Source: Reyranella sp. (GTDB lineage: Bacteria; Pseudomonadota; Alphaproteobacteria; Reyranellales; Reyranellaceae). From it: DNA of 64,000 nt. This document shows, piece by piece, positions 33,015-40,770 of the stretch. Location: contig NZ_JAFKJN010000011.1 in NCBI RefSeq assembly GCF_017305915.1, forward strand, positions 1 through 64,000, read 5' to 3'. Numbering within the stretch: position 1 is the stretch's first letter; every line of letters starts with the position of its first letter. The notes beneath the pieces were generated by a model that was not told where the DNA came from, made no database searches, and saw only the letters and a program-made list of their open reading frames with translations. Both the position numbers and the translations under genes were made by a program.

Positions 33015-34057
33015 CAGAAAGCCTCCGCAGCAGCACGATGCCCTTTGAGCAGGCCGGGCAACCGGCCCGGCTCGGTCCGCCCCCAGCCGCACTCGGCCGA
33101 GAGCCCGAAATCAGAGAGGAATTTCTTCGCCACGGCGACGCGCGTTCTGTCGCCCGTTTCGTCGTCGTGGTGCAGCAGCCCGAGATAGAGCTTGGTGCCG
33201 ACTGGTCGCTTCCACTTCTCGAGCGGCGCGTAGAACGCCTCGTCGGTGCGCTCCTTGGGTACCGGGATATGGAAGAAGTCGATCGAGCGCGTCGTGGCGG
33301 CGGCGATTCCTTCCATCATCTCGACCAGGACGGCGGAGTCCTTGGGCTGCACCAGATGCTCGTCGGCCGGCGAGCCGTAGCAGAGGTGGTAACCCATCTC
33401 GACAGCGGCGGGCACTGCATCGCCCAGACGGCCCAGCATGTCGAAGGTCTGCTTCTTGTAGTCGGCCGGTCGGTCCTTGAAGTAACCTTCGAAGGCCAGC
33501 ACTTCCTGGCAGACGTCCCACTGGATCGCGAGATCGGCCGCCGGGATCGCCTTTACGATATTCGCCAGCGCTGTCAGCAGCGCGCGCTCGTAGACGCGGA
33601 AGTAGGCCTGGCGCGCCGGACCGCTGACATAGAGGTAGCCGCTGGAATGCGGCGTCGGCAACGACACCTGGAAGCGCGTGCCTTTGGCGATCGCGCCGGC
33701 GTCGCGTAGCCGCGTGAAGACCTCGTAGGAGGCGGCGGCCGCCTTGTCGTAGCCGGTGTCGAATGCGACCTTGTCGGGATCGACGCCCGGCTTGAAGCGG
33801 ACCTGCGCGATCTCGCGTACCACCTTGCCGTCCCATTGCACGAACGGATAGAGCGGCACCGTCGGGTCGATCTCCATGTCGGGATGGGCGCGCAGCTTCT
33901 GGCCCTGGAAGTAGACCCAGCGCGAGCGCTCGCCGGTCTCGCCGTCGGGAATGCGGCCGAAATAGGCCCCGAGCTCCTTCGACAAAGTGCGAAACACCTC
34001 CTCGCTCGAGGCGAGGGGGATACTGCCGATCAGATGCAGGCGCTCGCCAGCCTGCAT
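33014..34057 (-). CDS. MetE-like (COG0620) zinc methyltransferase-type protein
   Basis: A 347-residue protein of the cobalamin-independent methionine synthase (C-terminal barrel) family. It opens with LHLIGSIPLASSEEVF, and has the zinc ligands as HLCYG (His-x-Cys) and a later Cys in SAECGWGRT. It is much shorter than MetE (about 750 residues) and lacks the N-terminal barrel, so it is a stand-alone catalytic-barrel member, usually of unknown substrate. It is coupled to the NHL protein (ends overlap at 34057) and to the 2-hydroxyacid dehydrogenase. A methyl-transfer or cleavage step in a catabolic route is likely; true methionine synthesis is not. Confidence 0.85.
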   Translation of the reverse strand: MQAGERLHLIGSIPLASSEEVFRTLSKELGAYFGRIPDGETGERSRWVYFQGQKLRAHPDMEIDPTVPLYPFVQWDGKVVREIAQVRFKPGVDPDKVAFDTGYDKAAAASYEVFTRLRDAGAIAKGTRFQVSLPTPHSSGYLYVSGPARQAYFRVYERALLTALANIVKAIPAADLAIQWDVCQEVLAFEGYFKDRPADYKKQTFDMLGRLGDAVPAAVEMGYHLCYGSPADEHLVQPKDSAVLVEMMEGIAAATTRSIDFFHIPVPKERTDEAFYAPLEKWKRPVGTKLYLGLLHHDDETGDRTRVAVAKKFLSDFGLSAECGWGRTEPGRLPGLLKGHRAAAEAF

Positions 34058-35019
34058 CAGGCGACCTTCTCCAGCTTCTGCAGCGAGCGCAGGTAGTTCG
34101 GCACCGGCACGCCGGGATGCGTGCCCGACCAGTTGGTGTAGCTCACCTCGCCGACATAGATGCTGTCCTTGGAATCGACGGCGAGGCCGTGCGGCGACAG
34201 GAACTTGCCCGGCTCCTGGCCCGGCCCGTCCTGGCCGCCGAGGCGGGCGATGGTGGTGCCCTTCCTGTCGACGATGGTGAGACGCGGGCCGATGTTCTTG
34301 TGGTTCGTGTTGACCGGCATGCCCGGCCCGAGCTCGCCGATGATGAAGTTCGGATTCTTGCCCCCGCAGCAATAGAGCGCGCAAGGCCGGTGCATGTTGT
34401 TCCACTGTGCCTCGTACTTGCCGTTGCCGTCGAACACCTGCACGCGATGGTTCTCGCGGTCGGCGACATAGACCCATCCGTCCTCGTCGGTGACGATGTT
34501 GTGCACGATGTTGAACTCGCCGGGATCGGTGCCGGTGGTGCCCCAGCACATCAGGTGCTTACCGTCGGGCGCGTACTTGTGAACGCAGGAATTGCCGTAG
34601 CCGTCCGAGACATAAATTTCGCCTTTCGGCGAAAGGGCGGTGTGGGTGCAGCGATTAAAAGGTTTGCCGCTCAAAAAGGGCGCGGGCTGATTGGGCACGC
34701 CGATGGTCAGCAGCACCTTGCCGTCGGTCGTGATCTTGCGGACGGTGTGGTCGCCGTCGTCGGTGCAGTACAGCGTGTCGTCTGAATCGATGTGGATGCC
34801 GTGGGCGCGCTTGAACAGGCCTTCGCCCCACGAGCGCAGGAAGTTGCCGTCGCGATCGAACACCATCATCGGGTGCTGGCCGCGGTTGAAGACATAGACG
34901 CGGTCCTTGCTGTCTACCGCGACCGCGGCGACGTCGCGGAACTCCCAGCCGTCGGGCAACTTGGCCCAGTTCTCGACCACCCGATAGCGGTGCTCGCCGC
35001 TTCCCAGGACTACCGACAT
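34057..35019 (-). CDS. NHL-repeat beta-propeller protein
   Basis: A 320-residue protein built of NHL-type repeats: AVAVDSKDRVYVFNRGQHPM, GIHIDSDDTLYCTDDGDHTV, HTALSPKGEIYVSDGYGNSC, NIVTDEDGWVYVADRENHRV and GLAVDSKDSIYVGEVSYTNW. Peptidylglycine alpha-amidating lyase-like and stereospecific-hydrolase-like proteins share this fold. A CCGGKN cluster (residue about 220) is unusual. No signal peptide is seen, so cytoplasmic. It is the first gene of the operon with the MetE-like gene and the dehydrogenase. Its catalytic role, if any, is uncertain. Confidence 0.85.
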   Translation of the reverse strand: MSVVLGSGEHRYRVVENWAKLPDGWEFRDVAAVAVDSKDRVYVFNRGQHPMMVFDRDGNFLRSWGEGLFKRAHGIHIDSDDTLYCTDDGDHTVRKITTDGKVLLTIGVPNQPAPFLSGKPFNRCTHTALSPKGEIYVSDGYGNSCVHKYAPDGKHLMCWGTTGTDPGEFNIVHNIVTDEDGWVYVADRENHRVQVFDGNGKYEAQWNNMHRPCALYCCGGKNPNFIIGELGPGMPVNTNHKNIGPRLTIVDRKGTTIARLGGQDGPGQEPGKFLSPHGLAVDSKDSIYVGEVSYTNWSGTHPGVPVPNYLRSLQKLEKVA

Positions 35020-35037
35020 GTGTACGCACTCCGTTCT

Positions 35038-35122
35038 GTCGTCCTGAGCGCAGCGAAGGACCTCACGCCAGCAGCGGACTCGGTGATCGTTCTGCCAGGT
35101 CCTTCGCTTCGCTCAGGACGAC
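35038..35122. repeat. Dispersed intergenic inverted repeat, copy 1
   Basis: The left arm GTCGTCCTGAGCG...GCGAAGGACCT (35038-35063) is complementary to the right arm AGGTCCTTCGC...CAGGACGAC (35097-35122) over 26 bases with one mismatch; the loop is 33 bases. It is located between the end of the GMC oxidoreductase gene and the start of the NHL gene. Similar copies occur at 42838, 52750, 55249 and 58906. It is a REP-like palindrome. Confidence 0.8.
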
Positions 35123-35124
35123 AA

Positions 35125-36828
35125 TTATGCCGCAAGAATCGCCTCCGAGATCTTCTCCGCCGTCATCAGGGTCGGGAAGTTGGTGTTGGCACAGGGCACG
35201 ATCGGGAAGATCGAGGCATCGACCACCCTGAGGCCCTGCACGCCCTTGACCCGCCCCTGGGTGTCGACCACCGACATCGGATCGTCGGCGCGGCCCATGC
35301 GGCAGGTACAGGAAGCGTGCCAGACACCGATCGCCGCCTTGCGCACGAAGGCCTCGAGCGCCTCGTCGTCTGTCATCACCTGATCGAAGGTGAAGCCCTC
35401 GATCACGAAGTTGTCGATCATGTACTTGCGCAAGGCCGCCGGCCCGTCGAGCAGCTTGGCCACGACCGAGGTGATGATCTTGTTCTTGTTGTTGACCACG
35501 CCGATCTGGCGCACCCGGTCGGAGTAGGAGGCCGGGAAGGGGTTGTCGGTCACCGCCTTCAGGGGCTCCATCATCTGCAACGCCGCCATCTTCCTGAAGC
35601 CGGTCATCAGCCGGTCGAGGTCGCGCTTGTCGGACAGCAGGTTGAATTCGACGATCGGCTCGGAGCGCCAGTCCGTCGTCGCCAGCTTGACCTGGCCGGT
35701 CTCCGAATAGGTGCGATTGATGAAGGTGAGCAGCGAGGCGATCTGCTCGCCGACCGCATGCCAGGCCGACTTGCTGACCACCGCCACGAACATGTCGCCC
35801 TTGGGGATGCCCGGCAGGTCCGACGAGTAGCGGATGCCCATGTGGATGTGGCGCCGCGTGTGCTCGTTCATGCGCGCGCCGCGGCGGATGAACGACGACA
35901 GCGAGATCGACGGATGGTCCATCAGCCGCTGGCCGACGCCTTCCAGCGCCGACACCACCGGAACGCCCATGTCCTTGAGATGCCCAACCGGGCCGATACC
36001 AGCGCGCATCAGATGCGCCGGCGAATGGATGGCGCCGGAGGACAGGATCACCTCGCGGGCGCGGAACTCGACGTCCTTGCCGTCGACCCGTGCGGTCACG
36101 CCGACGCACTGCGTGCCTTCGAACAGCAGCGACTTCACCTGGGTATTGGTCGAGATGGTGAGGTTGGATCGCTTGCGCGTCGCGGCGCCGAGATAACCCA
36201 TCGCCGCCGAGACCCGCGCCTCGTTGGCATTGGAATGGGTCACCGGGAAGTAGCCGTCGACGAACTCGCCGTTCTGGTCGGGCAGGAACTTCATGCCGGA
36301 GAGCTTGCAGGCCTCGGCAACCGCCGCTGCGTGCCGGGTCCAATGCTCGACCGGGATGCGGCGCACCGGGATATGGCCGTCCTTGCCGTGCCATTCGTTG
36401 CTGAAGTCGAGATCGCGCTCGACCTTCTTGAAATAGGGCAGGACCTTGTCCCACGCCCAGCCCTCGGCGCCGCGCGTCTCCCATTCGGCGTAGTCGGTCG
36501 GCGCGCCGCGGTTCGCCATCTGGCCGTTGATCGAGGAGCCGCCGCCCAGCACGCGCGCCTGCTCGTACTTGCGCAGCGGCGGCCGGTTCTCGTGCGGATT
36601 GTTGTGGCTCACGATCTGGGTGTGGACCTTGAGCTCCGTCCAGTGGAATCGCGGATCGAAATAGGCGGTGCCGGAGTAGGAATCCTTGATCTCCGGCGGT
36701 TCGGCACCCGGCGGCGTGTCCTGACCGGCCTCGCAGACCAGCACCTTGTTGGCGCTGCGCGCCGACAGCCGGTTGGCGAGCACCGATCCGGCCGAGCCGC
36801 CACCCACGATGATGTAGTCGTATGCCAC
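35125..36828 (-). CDS. GMC oxidoreductase (choline-dehydrogenase-like)
   Basis: A 567-residue flavoenzyme. The FAD-binding motif is YIIVGGGSAGSVLANRLS (GxGxxG, residues 5-22), and the GMC signature 1 region is ARVLGGGSSINGQMANRG. The C-terminal IGVWHASCTCRMGRADDPMS holds the active-site His, and a second region ends in CANTNFPTLMTAEK. This is the alcohol/choline dehydrogenase type, which oxidises alcohols to aldehydes with FAD. Length is normal. No signal peptide. It precedes a repeat and the NHL operon on the same strand but is separate from it, and is divergent from the secreted small protein at 36961. Substrate unknown. Confidence 0.93.
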   Translation of the reverse strand: MAYDYIIVGGGSAGSVLANRLSARSANKVLVCEAGQDTPPGAEPPEIKDSYSGTAYFDPRFHWTELKVHTQIVSHNNPHENRPPLRKYEQARVLGGGSSINGQMANRGAPTDYAEWETRGAEGWAWDKVLPYFKKVERDLDFSNEWHGKDGHIPVRRIPVEHWTRHAAAVAEACKLSGMKFLPDQNGEFVDGYFPVTHSNANEARVSAAMGYLGAATRKRSNLTISTNTQVKSLLFEGTQCVGVTARVDGKDVEFRAREVILSSGAIHSPAHLMRAGIGPVGHLKDMGVPVVSALEGVGQRLMDHPSISLSSFIRRGARMNEHTRRHIHMGIRYSSDLPGIPKGDMFVAVVSKSAWHAVGEQIASLLTFINRTYSETGQVKLATTDWRSEPIVEFNLLSDKRDLDRLMTGFRKMAALQMMEPLKAVTDNPFPASYSDRVRQIGVVNNKNKIITSVVAKLLDGPAALRKYMIDNFVIEGFTFDQVMTDDEALEAFVRKAAIGVWHASCTCRMGRADDPMSVVDTQGRVKGVQGLRVVDASIFPIVPCANTNFPTLMTAEKISEAILAA

Positions 36829-36960
36829 GCGTTTCCCCGATTGATTGGGCCAACGCTACGCCTGTGGCGAAATGCGGGCAAAGCAAGAATGCGGCTCCGG
36901 AACGTCCGTTCCGCGTCGCGCGTTGCAGGGGGAGCCCACAGCACAGGAGAGGAGAACCCC

Positions 36961-37413
36961 ATGAAGCGCACTTTGCTGACGATCGCCCTCGTGGCCGCGG
37001 CCGGCACGGCCGGAGCGCAGACCGTCTCGACCCCGGCGACCGGCGGCGTCGATGCCGGCGCGGGCGCTGGCGCCGCGGCGACCATGACCGCTCCACCCGC
37101 CGGCGGTGACGCCCAGATGAACAGCAACACCCAGATGAACACCAACGCCCAGATGCCGGCCGGCCAGACGAACGGCAACATGGGCACCAACATGGGTGCG
37201 GGCGCGAACGCCAATACGAACATGGCAAACGCCCCGGCCGAGCGTCTGACCGGCGCGGCCGGGACTGCCCAGAAGCGAATCGAGCAGGATGGCTACAAGG
37301 GCGTCCAGAACCTGCAGAAGGGCGCCGACGGCCTGTGGCGCGGCGACGCCATGCGCGGCAATGCCAAGGTCCAGGTGACCGTGGATCGCGCCGGCCGCGT
37401 CTCGGCCCAGTAA
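36961..37413 (+). CDS. Secreted Asn/Gln/Met-rich protein with PepSY-like C-terminus
   Basis: A 150-residue exported protein: signal MKRTLLTIALVAAAGTAGAQ, then a low-complexity region with repeats of (M)NxNxQM (residues 55-90, for example NSNTQMNTNAQM), then a conserved end, IEQDGYKGVQNLQKGADGLW followed by RGDAMRGNAKVQVTVD. That end resembles the gene at 42486 and looks like a PepSY-type small domain. The spacer between signal and domain suggests a secreted, envelope-tethered or diffusible protein. AGGAGAGGAG lies before the ATG. Function unknown. Confidence 0.75.
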   Translation: MKRTLLTIALVAAAGTAGAQTVSTPATGGVDAGAGAGAAATMTAPPAGGDAQMNSNTQMNTNAQMPAGQTNGNMGTNMGAGANANTNMANAPAERLTGAAGTAQKRIEQDGYKGVQNLQKGADGLWRGDAMRGNAKVQVTVDRAGRVSAQ

Positions 37414-37429
37414 GCGTCTGCGTTTCGGG

Positions 37430-37462
37430 AAGCCAGCCTTGCTCCGGCAAGGCGGGCTTTCT
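37430..37462 (+). terminator. Rho-independent terminator after the secreted protein gene
   Basis: AAGCCAGCCTTGC, loop TCCG, then GCAAGGCGGGCTT form an 11-13 bp stem with one mismatch (37430-37459), followed by TCTGTTG. Placed 17 bases after the stop of the 36961 gene. Strong intrinsic terminator. Confidence 0.8.
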
Positions 37463-37518
37463 GTTGCCGCGCGGCGGCCGGCCTGCAATCGTTGGTCAAC
37501 CAACGAGGAGGACCGCGC

Positions 37519-37932
37519 ATGCCGGATGCTTCGACCGCCAACAGCAGCGACACCGCCACGCCCGAGCTGATGAAGGCGATCTCGGCGGCGTTCAACAGCC
37601 GCGATGTCGATCGCATCGTCTCGTTCTTCACCGACGACGCGACCTTCTGGCTGGCGCGCGGGCCCGAGCCGGTCGGCCGCACGCTCGCCGGCAAGGAGAC
37701 GATCCGCAAGGCACTCGCCGACCGCTTCAAGGTCATCCCGGACATGCGCTGGGACCACAAGGAGTACATCTTCGCCGGCAACCGGGCGATCTCGGTCTGG
37801 ACGGTGAAGGGCAAGGGCGCCGACGGCGAGGACCTGAACTACGAAGGCTGCGACATCTACACGTTCCGCGGCGGCAAGATCTCCGCCAAGAACACCTTCT
37901 GGAAGATGGTCGAGCGCAAGGACCGGCTTTGA
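37519..37932 (+). CDS. SnoaL/NTF2-like domain protein
   Basis: A 137-residue protein with the NTF2-like pattern: MKAISAAFNSRDVDRIVSFF, TDDATFWLARGPEPVGRTLA, IRKALADRFKVIPDMRW and a beta-strand end. SnoaL-like proteins fold as alpha+beta cones and act as small isomerases, hydrolases or binding modules. The ATG at 37519 follows GAGGAGGA. It is coupled to the DUF3859 gene by a TTGA overlap. No signal peptide, so cytoplasmic. Function not assignable. Confidence 0.82.
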   Translation: MPDASTANSSDTATPELMKAISAAFNSRDVDRIVSFFTDDATFWLARGPEPVGRTLAGKETIRKALADRFKVIPDMRWDHKEYIFAGNRAISVWTVKGKGADGEDLNYEGCDIYTFRGGKISAKNTFWKMVERKDRL

Positions 37933-38456
37933 TCGTCCGCTGGCTCGCGTTGTTCGTCGTCCTCCTCGCCGGGACGGCGAACGCGCAGCCGGTCGGCGTC
38001 GAGATCGTGCAGTACGGCCTGTACCGCTCCGACGTCGTCGACAAGCAGCGCGACGTCGCGGGCGTCACGCACAACGTGATCGACAACATCTGCCACCTTG
38101 CGACGACCGAAGTCGTGCCGATGAAGATCGGCGTGCATTTCGGCGTACGCTACAAGGTGACGGGTCCGGTCGCCGGCCAGCGCGTCCTGCTGAAGAAGGT
38201 GCTGCGCTATCCGACGGTGATGGCGTCGCCGACGCGCAGCGCGTCATCCATGGTCGTGAACTTCGTCGAGCTTCCGGTCGGCACGACTTCCTATACCGAA
38301 TACGCGCTCGAGCAGCCGTGGGAGCTGGCGTCCGGCGCCTGGACCTTCCAATTCTTCGAGCGCGACCGCATGCTGGCGGAATTCCGCTTCACCGTGGCCG
38401 AGGATGCAACGGTGGCTGAATCGAACGAGCCGATCTGCTTCCAGCTTTCGAGTTAG
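37929..38456 (+). CDS. DUF3859-like secreted protein, TTG start
   Basis: Read from TTG at 37929-37931, overlapping the previous stop, the frame gives 175 residues: signal LIVRWLALFVVLLAGTANAQ then mature PVGVEIVQYGLYRSD and a beta-rich body (VPMKIGVHFGVRYKVTGPVA). The start and layout match DUF3859 periplasmic proteins, which have one small Ig-like domain. TTG is the only start that keeps the complete signal peptide. It may be translationally coupled to the SnoaL-like gene. Role unknown, periplasmic. Confidence 0.78.
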   Translation: MIVRWLALFVVLLAGTANAQPVGVEIVQYGLYRSDVVDKQRDVAGVTHNVIDNICHLATTEVVPMKIGVHFGVRYKVTGPVAGQRVLLKKVLRYPTVMASPTRSASSMVVNFVELPVGTTSYTEYALEQPWELASGAWTFQFFERDRMLAEFRFTVAEDATVAESNEPICFQLSS

Positions 38457-38491
38457 GAAGTTTGAAGGAGCAGCAGCAACGTCTGCCTCAG

Positions 38492-39112
38492 TCAGCCAGG
38501 CAAAAGGCACAGGCCTGCTGTGGCCAGCGCCAGCATCCAGATCGCATCAAGGTTGATCCAGGCGCGACGCAGGATCTCCACCCCGATCCACTCGTACACC
38601 GTGATTGCGATCGTTGCCGTGACCGCGACGATCGCCAGCGTGTGCACGCCGACGCCCAGGACGGCGGGCAGCAGCGGACCGCTATCGGGGGCGCGCCCGG
38701 ACGGGAAGCAGAGCGGCATCAGTGCGGGCCACAGCATAAGACCGGCGCCGTGTGCCGTGGCCATTAGGAACGACCACAGGCCGAGCCCCATAAGGCCGGT
38801 CTTCAGACCGACGCGCACGCGGTGCCGCGACCTGAAGTGCCAGCGGTAGATTGCCCATGCGATCAACGTGATGCCGGCGGCGATGCGTACGATCGTGCCG
38901 TCAATCAGGGTGCCGGCCAGGACGAACAGGAGGGCGACGGACGCGACCGACAGGGCATGACCGAGGCCGATCGGCAACAGCGACAGCCAAACGACGCGAC
39001 GGCTGCCGCGATGCAGGCCCAGCGCCACGGAGAACAGCCAGCCCATGGCAGGATTGAGTCCATGAAACGCGCCGAGCCCGGCAAGCATCAACCAGGGCCA
39101 TATCTCGCTCAT
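38492..39112 (-). CDS. HupE/NicO-like polytopic membrane protein
   Basis: A 206-residue protein with five or six helices. It opens MSEIWPWLMLAGLGAFHGLN and the first helix carries HGLNPAMGW; a second loop carries GLGHALS. This resembles the HupE/UreJ/NicO metal-permease layout, where such His motifs bind Ni or Co. The family assignment is tentative. It lies 33 bases after the SBP56 gene on the same strand and so may support that enzyme, for example with copper or another metal, or with quinone-linked work. Confidence 0.65.
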   Translation of the reverse strand: MSEIWPWLMLAGLGAFHGLNPAMGWLFSVALGLHRGSRRVVWLSLLPIGLGHALSVASVALLFVLAGTLIDGTIVRIAAGITLIAWAIYRWHFRSRHRVRVGLKTGLMGLGLWSFLMATAHGAGLMLWPALMPLCFPSGRAPDSGPLLPAVLGVGVHTLAIVAVTATIAITVYEWIGVEILRRAWINLDAIWMLALATAGLCLLPG

Positions 39113-39145
39113 GTGGCAGGCTGCCGTTCGTTGTCGGCGACCAAA

Positions 39146-40537
39146 CTAGGGATAGCAGTACGAATCCGACGAGCAGTCGCCGCCTTCCAGGCGCACCTGA
39201 TGCGGGCGGTGCGATTTGGGCCACTTGACGAAGAACTTCGGGTCGAAGGCGATGCCGCCGGAAGGTGCGACATCGAGCTTGACCATCCAGCCGTCGATGC
39301 CGTCAGGATAGAACTGTGGGTCGATCGCGCCATAGAGCGAGTTGGTGAAGTAGACTCGCCGGCCGTCGCGGCTGATCTCGACCATCTGCGGACCGCCGCT
39401 CAACATGCCGCTGCCCGAAGGATGGGTGGTGCGCGAGACGATGCCGCCGATGCGCACCTTGCCGGTCAGCTTGGGGTTCATGGGATCCGAGACGTCGTAT
39501 TGCTGCAGGTCGCCCGTGCCCCAGCAGGCGACGTAGAGAAACTTGTCATCCATCGACAGGTCGATATCCGTCACCAGAGGCGGACAGGCCTTGAAGCCTT
39601 TGAGCACCGGCGGCAGATCTTCCTCCTTGGCGGGCTCGGCAGGAATTTCGATCACCTTTTTCACCGCCCACTTGTCGCCATCGCGGTACCAGGTCCAGAT
39701 CGACGACGACAGATCCTCCAGGCTGACGACGCAGTTGACGAAGCCGTAGGCCTTGGTCGGATCATGCGCCGGCCGCAGCTCGAACACGAGCTGGTACTTG
39801 TCGCCGAAATCGATGGTCTGCACGTGCTTGCGCTTATGCAGGTCCCAGAAGTGCAGGCGTCTGCCGTACTTGGCGCCCAGCAACATTTCGGGGATCAGGC
39901 CGTTCTCGAACGTATCGGGCGTGCCCCACTCGCTGGTCACCATGGTGTCGTGTCCGAGATGCCACCAGGCATCGTAGGCGAAATGCTGCGGCCCGCGATC
40001 CATCTCCCACTGGCCGCGCACGTCGAAGCTTTCATGGTCCATCAGGAAAATGCCGCCCGGGCCCTTGCCTTCGTGGTTGCCCAGCGCTGCGACATAGATG
40101 CCTTCCGGTCCGCAATGCACCGTATGCGGCCGCGTATAGCCGGCCCGCTCGGCGACCTCGGCCGGCTCGATGACCTTGACGATCTCGGGTTTGCGCGGGT
40201 CCGGCTTGGTATCGAGGATGTGGATGCGCGAGGAGCGCAGGCCTGGCACCACGAGATAGCGACGCTCGATATGCGGGTGCGGCGCGTTGGGGCACAGGGT
40301 CGAGGAGCAGGCATTCCAGCCGAAATGGTGCAGCTCATCACCCGCGTTGGGCATCGCCGTTTTGCCGATAATGGACGAATAGCGCTGCGAAGCGGGATCG
40401 ACGTCAATCACGTCGATCTCGTCCGGCACCGTTCGTGCCGGATCGAAGGCCGCGACGTACGCAAGCTTCTCCGGCGCTGCTTTCATCGCCATGCGCGGCG
40501 AAGGGTAGAAGCTGGGATCAGGAGTCCAGGTTGCCAT
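39146..40537 (-). CDS. Selenium-binding protein SBP56/methanethiol oxidase family
   Basis: A 463-residue protein of the SBP56/SELENBP1 family. The signature HHFGWNACSSTLC (70-82) includes Cys77, and RPHTVHCGPEGIYVAALG, HFAYDAWWHLGHDTMVTSEW and WPKSHRPHQVRLEGGDCSSD supply the conserved His residues that in methanethiol oxidases bind copper. No signal peptide is clear at the N-terminus (MATWTPDPSF), although many MtoX proteins have one. The likely reaction is oxidation of methanethiol to formaldehyde, H2S and H2O2. It forms a two-gene operon with the membrane protein downstream. GGAGAA precedes the ATG. Confidence 0.9.
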   Translation of the reverse strand: MATWTPDPSFYPSPRMAMKAAPEKLAYVAAFDPARTVPDEIDVIDVDPASQRYSSIIGKTAMPNAGDELHHFGWNACSSTLCPNAPHPHIERRYLVVPGLRSSRIHILDTKPDPRKPEIVKVIEPAEVAERAGYTRPHTVHCGPEGIYVAALGNHEGKGPGGIFLMDHESFDVRGQWEMDRGPQHFAYDAWWHLGHDTMVTSEWGTPDTFENGLIPEMLLGAKYGRRLHFWDLHKRKHVQTIDFGDKYQLVFELRPAHDPTKAYGFVNCVVSLEDLSSSIWTWYRDGDKWAVKKVIEIPAEPAKEEDLPPVLKGFKACPPLVTDIDLSMDDKFLYVACWGTGDLQQYDVSDPMNPKLTGKVRIGGIVSRTTHPSGSGMLSGGPQMVEISRDGRRVYFTNSLYGAIDPQFYPDGIDGWMVKLDVAPSGGIAFDPKFFVKWPKSHRPHQVRLEGGDCSSDSYCYP

Positions 40538-40770
40538 GTCGGTTCTCCGTCAGTGCGCGCGGCAGATGTACCAACGCTGAACGGATGCCACGCCATCGCC
40601 CAATTCGGGCATACTGCTGCCGACGACATTAGGGCCACGCCCGGGGGCCTGGCGCAGAGCCTACCACACCTGCAGGGGCGATAGTCCTACGGAATGGCGG
40701 ACACAAGCCAGGGAATGTTAAGAATTAGCGCCTGTTTAGGAGTATACGGCCTAGCCCACGGGAGGAGAAC

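Noticed and set aside
34792..37413. Long + strand frame ending with the 36,961 gene
   Set aside because: Only the last 150 residues are coding; the rest is the complement of the GMC oxidoreductase and NHL genes.
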